DNA from: Schizophyllum amplum
Taxonomy: Eukaryota; Basidiomycota; Agaricomycetes; Agaricales; Schizophyllaceae
Length of the DNA: 64,000 nucleotides
Assembly: GCA_007026445.1 (NCBI GenBank)
Contig: VDMD01000001.1
Span: 248,001-312,000, forward strand
Direction: 5' to 3'
Numbering within the stretch: the stretch's first letter is position 1; each line of letters opens with the position of its first letter. Made by a program: the position numbers and the translations under genes. Positions 57,948 to 64,000 of this stretch are shown here, piece after piece. The notes below the pieces were generated by a model. It searched no databases. It was given only the letters and a program-made list of their open reading frames with translations, and was not told where the DNA came from.

Positions 57948-60900
57948 TCATGACGCCTCGTCCTTCACAGGCATCAGGAAGCTGGCCAGCGCCCACCCCA
58001 CCTTTCCCACGTCCTTGGACCGCTCCTTCTCCTTCCGCGGCTTCTCCCCCTCCTTCCGCTCCACGGGCAGCACCCGACAGAGCAGCAAGCAGTCCTCACC
58101 CCCGTCGCACCATACGGGATAATCAGGATGCGCGCTCGGATGTCCCGCCTCTTGGACCACGCGCAGTACTTGGTCCGGCGCGAGCGTGAGCAGTGGGTGG
58201 CCTTTGTAACTCAGCTCCGACCTGCCCAGAAGCGACCCCGTCCGCCGGTGGCTCCTTGACGATGGTGTGTATGCATGTACCACGCGCACGACGTACATCT
58301 TGTCCTCCGGCAGCCACTCCTCCTGCTCCGCGCTTGCGCGCCGCGGTGGCGATGCGCGTGCGCTGCGGGAGCGGAACAGTCCACCGGTCCGTGACTTGCC
58401 ATCCTTGACCTCAAGCGTGCTGCGCGACCGTTGTGGGGTACCATCCGACGGGCCTGCGAGCCACACCGAGTCGAGATTGGGGTGAGTGGTGCTGGATGGC
58501 GAGGCACGAGTCGAGGACGGGAACACCTCCGTACCGTGTGCCGTCGACGGCCGATCAACCTCCGCGAAGGACGCCGCAGACGGCGACGGACTGCTTTCGA
58601 ACCCGCCATACGACGTCCTCGGTCGCTCATTCCGTCGTCGGCTAGGTCTACTCCTCAAGTTGGGAATCGACTTGGCACTCGCAAGCGGCGGCAGCTCGTC
58701 CTCCTCCAGTACCGGCGCGTCCGCGCTCGACACACCCAGCATCAGCGGGCTCGCCAGACTGCGGCGGCTGGCGCTGCTCGGGCGTCGAGCCGGGCTTGTG
58801 AGGAGCGAGCGGGTGAACTTGCGAAAGCGGCCCTCGTGACGGTCGAGGCTGCCATCGATACCCAGCATCTCCCTATCGAGGTCGTCCGGGACAAGACCGG
58901 TCTCGTCATAACGCGCATCGGGTGTTTGCGACCGAGAAAAGAGGTCCGGCGTACGGCTGCGCGAGGGCGCCTGGGACCGCAGCGCGGTGCGCGCCTCACG
59001 TACGAGCCTCTCCTTGCGCTCGCGCTCGCGCTTCTTCTCTTCCTCCTTCCGCGCGCGCTCCTCTTCCTTCTTCGCCCTGTCCTCCTCTTTCCGCGTCTTC
59101 TCCTCCTCCTTCGCGCGCCGCTTCTCCTCGACGCTGGTGCTCCACTCCGTCACCCGCTTGCTTTTCTCCTCTGCCTCTTCCTCCGCGGTCTTGCCCTTCT
59201 CCGGCAAGTGGCCTTTCTCCGGCAAGTGGCCCTTCTCTGGCAACTCTGGCAAGGAACGCTTCTTCTGCGACTCGCTCTTCCTCATCGTCTCGCTCTTCCT
59301 CAGCATCTCGTCTCCTCCAACCGTCTTCTCCTTCTCCTCCCTCGCCTTCTTCTCCTCCAGCGCCTTCTTCCTTGCCTTCCTCTCCTCCTTCTCCCGCGCC
59401 CACGACGTCGTCGGCGCCATCATACTCATCGGCATCCCGCCCATCATCACGTTCCGCAAATCGTCGTCGCGCAACGTACTCCCCGACGAAGACGGCACAG
59501 ACGCTTTGCTCTACAAGAGAAAACCCGATCAGCACTCGACACAAAAATCCCCCCCCCGCATCATGTACTAGTAGCTGAGCACGCACCTTAACCGACGCCG
59601 CCCTCGGCGGACTCGCCCCGACCGACCCGACGCTCGTCCACGACGAGCCCGATGCGATAGTCAGAGCACTATTCCACGACTCCGTGCTCATGTCGCGGTC
59701 ACGATCGCGCGCGCGGATATAATGCGGCCCAGACGACGACTTGGCCGACGCGGGCGACTTGGTCGACGGGATGGACTTCGCCGACGTAGAGGCCGGCGAG
59801 CGCGCCAGGGGCGATGCGGGGACGGGCGGGGACGACGACAGTGTAGCAAGACCGCCGAGCATCAGGTTGACCTATGAGAGGGGGCTATCAGCACGGACAC
59901 AGCGTAAACACCCGACAGAAAGCACACGCACCTTGCTCGCACTCGCTGCCATCTTGCCCAGGTCCGAGCTCGCTGCGCTCGACTTTGACGAGACCGAGAT
60001 CTTGCGAGACCCGGTCTCCTGCGCCTCGCCACCCCGCCGATTGGGCTCGAGGCGTTTGTTGGTTTCAAGGCGCGCGTGCGGGTCGATCGACCCCCGAGGG
60101 TCAAGCAGCGTCTCCGAAGCCGACGATCTGGTGACCGTACTATCCCTCCAACCCCCCACCTCCTTCGGTGACGGACTCGGCGCGCGCCCCTCCCTCACGA
60201 ACCGCGGATTGGGCGGACTCTCCGATATGAGGGTCGCCCGGTCCGACAAAAGATTGCTATACCGCGGCGACGGCGGCATAGCATATAGCCTGCGCAGGCT
60301 CGAGATCTCGTCGTCCAGGATGTCGCCCGAGGACTCTGAGATATCGATCGAGGTCGCCGAGGCGGCGGATATGGAGGCGGCGTATGGGTGGTCGGCGAAC
60401 AGGTATTGGCCCGCGGCCCCTCCCGCGTCTTGTTGGCGGCCGAACAGGCCTTCTTCCCGGGGCGTGCGCGGCGAGTCCTCCCATCCGGACATGTCTGCGG
60501 GGTCCCGGCCGGGGTCGAAGCGGGCGTACGAGTCGAAGCCGTCGTCCAAGGGGCCGGGGGAGGGTGGCCAGGCGGAGGCGCCGTAGGGATGTGATATGCG
60601 AGGCGGGGTGTAGGAATTTGATGGTGAGGCGTGCGATGCGGATGTGTGTAGTCGTGGTGGTGGGGTATGTTGGCGTGGTGGTGTGTAGGCTTGTGTGAAT
60701 GTTTCGTGTATGGGTGTCTCGAAGGCACCTGCCGCGTACGTTAGCTCTACCTAGTGCATATACTTAGTATATGCACGCACCATCTATGGGTTCTGGTATC
60801 GGTCTTCCGCCGCTCTTTCTGCGCTTGTTCCCTTTGTCTGGCAGCGGCGCACATATCCTGAGCGCCTCGATCCTCGCCAGAGGTTCCCGCACTCGCGCGT

Positions 60901-62269
60901 AGTACAGCGCCAATACATCAGCCCCATCATCCACGCCCTCGTCATGCAGATTGTCCCACAGCTCATGCCACATCTCCGCCGCGTTGCGGAAGTAGTCCGC
61001 CTGCAGCGCAGCGAGCTTGCGCACACACAGCGATATCGCGCGCTCGGACAAAGTGATCAGCTCCGGCAGCTCCTGCGCCAGCGTCGTCCTCAGCGCGACG
61101 TAGGTCTGACTAGCGCGGATCGCCGCGGCGGTCGTCCCACCGCTCCCCGCCGTCACGGGCGTGTTCAGCAGGGCATGGTGGGCGCCCGAGAGCTTGAACA
61201 TCTCCCCGCAGAGGTAGGTGCCGCGCTTGACGGGCTCAAGCGTGCGGAAGAGCGGGCCGAGGACGGTCTCGGTCTCGAGCGCGCTCTCCTTGAGCAGCGC
61301 GACGAGCGCAAAGTACGCGCGCACGCCGTCCGAGCCCATCGCGTCGAGCGCGCGCGCGAAGCTGTGCGAGAAGGCGTCGAGCCCCGCGTTCGCCTCATTC
61401 AGGGCGGCGCCGTACGCGATGACGGCGCGCGCGAACGCGGTGATGTGCTGACACAGCGCGAAGAGGCGGGTGCTGGCGACGCAGACGAGGAGGTAGTCGT
61501 TGTGGTCCTCGTCGACGCGGCGGCGCTGCGGGCCGGGTTTGCCATTGAGCACGGCGTGCACGAGCTCCCTTCGTCGGCGCTGCTCGTTGATGCGCGACGC
61601 GAGCTCTTCGAGCGCGGCCTTGGCCTCGGAGAGCGCGGGCCGATCGGGGTGGGTGTCGGGCGTCGCGTCGTGCAGGGCGGCGAGGAGGAGCGGGTATTTG
61701 AGCAGTCGCTGGACGGGCTTGATGAGGAGGGAGGGGATATCCCACGCAGTGGTGAAGCGCGCAGCGAGCGCCTGGGTGGTCGCAATGTACTGCTCATAGG
61801 AAGGTGTGCGGGGGACCGCAGCAAGCCGCTCAACAGCATGGGCGTGGCGGGTGATGTACCGAGTATACGGCTGCTCGAATGCAGGCGCAAACTCGAGGAA
61901 CAGCGTACCGACGTCGTCCGGCTCGCGTTCGAGGCGCTGCGCAAGCGCGTCCGCCAGTATCGCCAGCTCCTCCACATTCCCAAAAATGTATTCCGAGTCC
62001 TCGGGGGGCATTGGGAGCGCATCAGTGCTGGCGTCAGACGAGGTCGAGGCGCGGGACGCGGGCGGCGTAGGCAGGGCGACCTGCTCCCCGCGGGCGAGGG
62101 GAACATAGATCTGGTTGATGAGGGCGAGGTCGGACGCGTATGCGCGCTCCGAAGAGAGCAGCTCTGCGAGGGCATGGGCACGCTTCGTGATGGCCGCCGT
62201 GGTCGGCGGCGACGGCGGCGGCGTGGGCATGGGCAGCGACGACGACGGCGAGCGGCAAGGCGTGGACAT
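57948..62269 (-). CDS. DH-BAR Rho guanine-nucleotide exchange factor with C-terminal SH3-like domain
   Basis: Four exons: 62269-60781, 60728-59932, 59871-59587 and 59510-57948; 1377 aa. Residues about 28-240 are a Dbl-homology domain (ITKRAHALAELLSSERAYASD; LLIKPVQRLLKYPLLLAAL). Residues about 250-480 are helical and BAR-like (VRAYFALVALLKESALETET to CVRKLAALQADYFRNAAEMW). Then come long Ser/Pro-rich linkers, a Lys/Glu coiled coil with a triple LPEKGH repeat, and an SH3-like end (MYVVRVVHAYTPS, LLTLAPDQVLRVVQEAG, VGWALASFLMPV). DH followed by BAR without PH is the layout of Tuba/DNMBP-type Cdc42 GEFs (fission-yeast Gef1 is similar), so it probably controls polarity at curved membranes. An in-frame upstream start at 62374 exists, but a GTGAGT donor there suggests a spliced 5' leader. 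Confidence 0.88.
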
Positions 62270-63286
62270 CGCGTGCTCGCGGCGGCCCGTGATACTCACT
62301 GATCCGGCTAGGACAAATTGAACTTGGGGGATGAGGCTTTCTCCAGGTAGTGATTCTCTAGTGAAGATGTGCAAGACTTCACAGTGGAAGGTGAGGAGGA
62401 GGAGGGGGAGGGGAAGAATGACTCCCCGGTACAGTATGAGTGACGTGATCAGTAGAGTATTGCTTTTTTCTGCAAATTATTTGCTGTCTTTCTGCGGCTC
62501 AGCTTTGGGCTGCTATTGCTCCCGCTGCCGGCTTGTACCACCTTATTGAAGTCCATATTGAGTCAAGAGAGCAATACACTTGTGGTACTTTTGCCTGAAG
62601 CAGCAGTAAGCTTGGCGACAGGACTGAGGACCGACATTCGGGTGTCAAGCAGCAGTACTAAAGACAACGCCCAGAACGCCCTGGGGCACAAACGGAGTCC
62701 CGGTGAGTAGAGGGAACGGACAGGGAACACGCTAGTGAACTACCCATTCAGACGCTCCGCCATCCCCGTAGTACCTCCGCGGGCGGCTCACACCAGTTCA
62801 CGGTGTGTCGGCTGACGTGTACATGAACGGCGCTGACTCTCTGAGCACGTATCTGACTACACGGGACATTACTCAATCCCGTCGATAGCAGTAAAGATTA
62901 GCGGGACACTTGCAGCAGCCCAACATCAACAAACCGCATATGTAGAAGTTGATCATGGTCAGGGACAACAAAGAAGATGCCAAATCCGGAATAATAGCAC
63001 GTGATGGCTATTTTTCGGCGTCGGCCGGAACTTCAACTCAACTTCACACCGTGACCCTCTGATGACAGCCTTTCGTCGCCTGCTTTGAGTCACTAGACGC
63101 TTGGCACGCTCTATACCAGCTGAGTCAGAGCTGCAACCCCTCCTCACCGCAACGGGTAAATTCCTCCGTCCCATACCCTTCACGAGGTCAGAGGCTTCAT
63201 AATGCGGCATCCCCTCTACGTCATCGTGAGCGACGCGACCTCGATATAAGCGCCCACGCTCGTCTGTACCGCAGTCTCGCAACTTC
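62270..63286. other. divergent intergenic region
   Basis: Promoter region between the minus-strand GEF and the plus-strand questin-oxidase-like gene. A 62959-63366 minus ORF overlaps the latter and has no family features. Confidence 0.45.
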
Positions 63287-63958
63287 ATGAACCGCCTGAC
63301 CCGTGCCATGTCCTCCATATCAGTACAAGCTCGTACGACTGTCCCCCTTCGCAAGGGCCTTGTCAACGTCCCGGGCGCGACGCCCAGTGCTGCAGCGTTG
63401 ACGCAGCGGCTGCTGCAGAAGGACTTTGAGACTCATCACTGCTTCTTCAATGACAAAGGCTTCCATAACCATCTTTCGCATCAGTACGTACCTTTTTACC
63501 CACGACCGTACTGTTCTGACCGACTAAACTACAGCCTGCTCTCCGTGTACGACCTCGGCGGGTCCGCGAACCTCATCCAGTCAATCTTCGATGCGGAGAA
63601 CGCATATCAGCGTCCCATAATCCAGGGGCCCGAAGACAAAATCCCGACGATCACGACAGAGAATTGGACATCCTATCTAGGCAAGGAAATGTGGGTGGCC
63701 GTACAATAATCAGTGAAGAGGTGTCACTAACCTCTGCCTGCAGCACATACCCCGCTTACCTCAAATTCTTCAATGACCAAATCGCTGAGCACGGGTCGCA
63801 ACCTACGATTGAGCGCTACATATTCTCGCCCGAGGCGAATGGCAACGGCACAATCATGCTCGCGCGCTTGGTGAGCGGTGTGTGCGTTATTCTTTCTCAT
63901 CCTGCTATGCCACCTCGCTCACGCCCTGAACAGACTTCATCCTTGGATTCAGCTTGGC
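63287..63958 (+). CDS. questin-oxidase-like protein (DUF4243/AflY family), partial
   Basis: Four exons visible before the right edge: 63287-63483, 63535-63690, 63744-63881 and 63934-63958; the next intron starts GTAAGT at 63959. The frame reads LLQKDFETHHCFFNDKGFHN, HLLSVYDLGGSANLIQSIFD, YQRP, NWTSYLGKEITYPAYLKFF, then LHPWIQLG. This is the pattern of questin oxidases, Baeyer-Villiger-type enzymes with a HxLxxxYxLGA start and a HP(L/W)I(H/Q)LG motif. Known members open anthraquinone rings in fungal secondary metabolism (for example AflY); basidiomycete members are mostly uncharacterised. A short N-terminal leader with RLTRAMSSISVQART may target mitochondria. About two thirds of the gene lies outside the window. 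Confidence 0.82.
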
Positions 63959-64000
63959 GTAAGTGCTCTGCACTTTCTTCGTTCTACCTCACTCACAAGC

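Noticed and set aside
58431..59591. 386-codon plus-strand ORF
   Set aside because: Leu/Arg-rich antisense of the Lys/Glu coiled-coil region of the Rho-GEF.
60944..62302. 452-codon plus-strand ORF
   Set aside because: Arg/Glu-rich antisense shadow of the DH-BAR coding exon, which has clear domain motifs on the minus strand.

Overview
The window is nuclear DNA of a filamentous basidiomycete, most likely an Agaricomycete (a Polyporales-like wood-decay fungus is my guess from gene content, not a test). The signs are GC-rich coding sequence, many introns of about 47-60 nt with GTRNGT donors and YAG acceptors, and fungal families: F-box, BTB/POZ, aldo-keto reductase (AKR), questin-oxidase-like and SR-protein kinase. 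I rebuilt exon-intron structures by hand from reading frames, splice sites and comparison among paralogs. For every intact gene the summed exon length is a whole number of codons.

Layout. 1-5.3 kb: a small glycine-zipper protein and an F-box gene, followed by a degenerate tandem copy of the pair. 6.3-8.5 kb: a four-RRM RNA-binding protein of the Nrd1/Msa type. 9.5-11.0 kb (minus): a ZIP zinc transporter. 11.4-13.5 kb (minus) and 17.1-18.0 kb: two solitary BTB genes. 14.2-16.1 kb: an SRPK-type kinase. 18-21.2 kb: two non-autonomous inverted-repeat elements, one of about 1.4 kb with near-perfect 35-bp ends and a 7-bp target duplication.

21.5-37.4 kb: three AKR (aryl-alcohol-dehydrogenase-like) paralogs with an SDR-family gene between the first two. 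The spaces between them hold BTB pseudogene fragments and a tandem pair of copies of an unusual hairpin-rich element (26,986-32,452) with a 52-bp minisatellite inside the long copy.

37.9-57.7 kb: nine head-to-tail BTB/POZ genes on the plus strand with conserved intron positions and phases. They look like a mosaic of interchangeable N-terminal 'heads' and C-terminal 'tails', with duplicated gene dyads, a decapitated relic and shared upstream elements. 57.9-62.3 kb (minus): a DH-BAR Rho-GEF with a long charged coiled coil and a C-terminal SH3-like domain (Tuba-like order). 63.3 kb to the right edge: the start of a questin-oxidase-like gene.

Taken together, the window combines housekeeping signalling genes with fast-evolving tandem families. 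Both candidate ubiquitin-ligase adaptor classes (F-box for Cul1, BTB for Cul3) are duplicating here, next to duplicating redox enzymes and mobile elements. Functions are inferred from families only.
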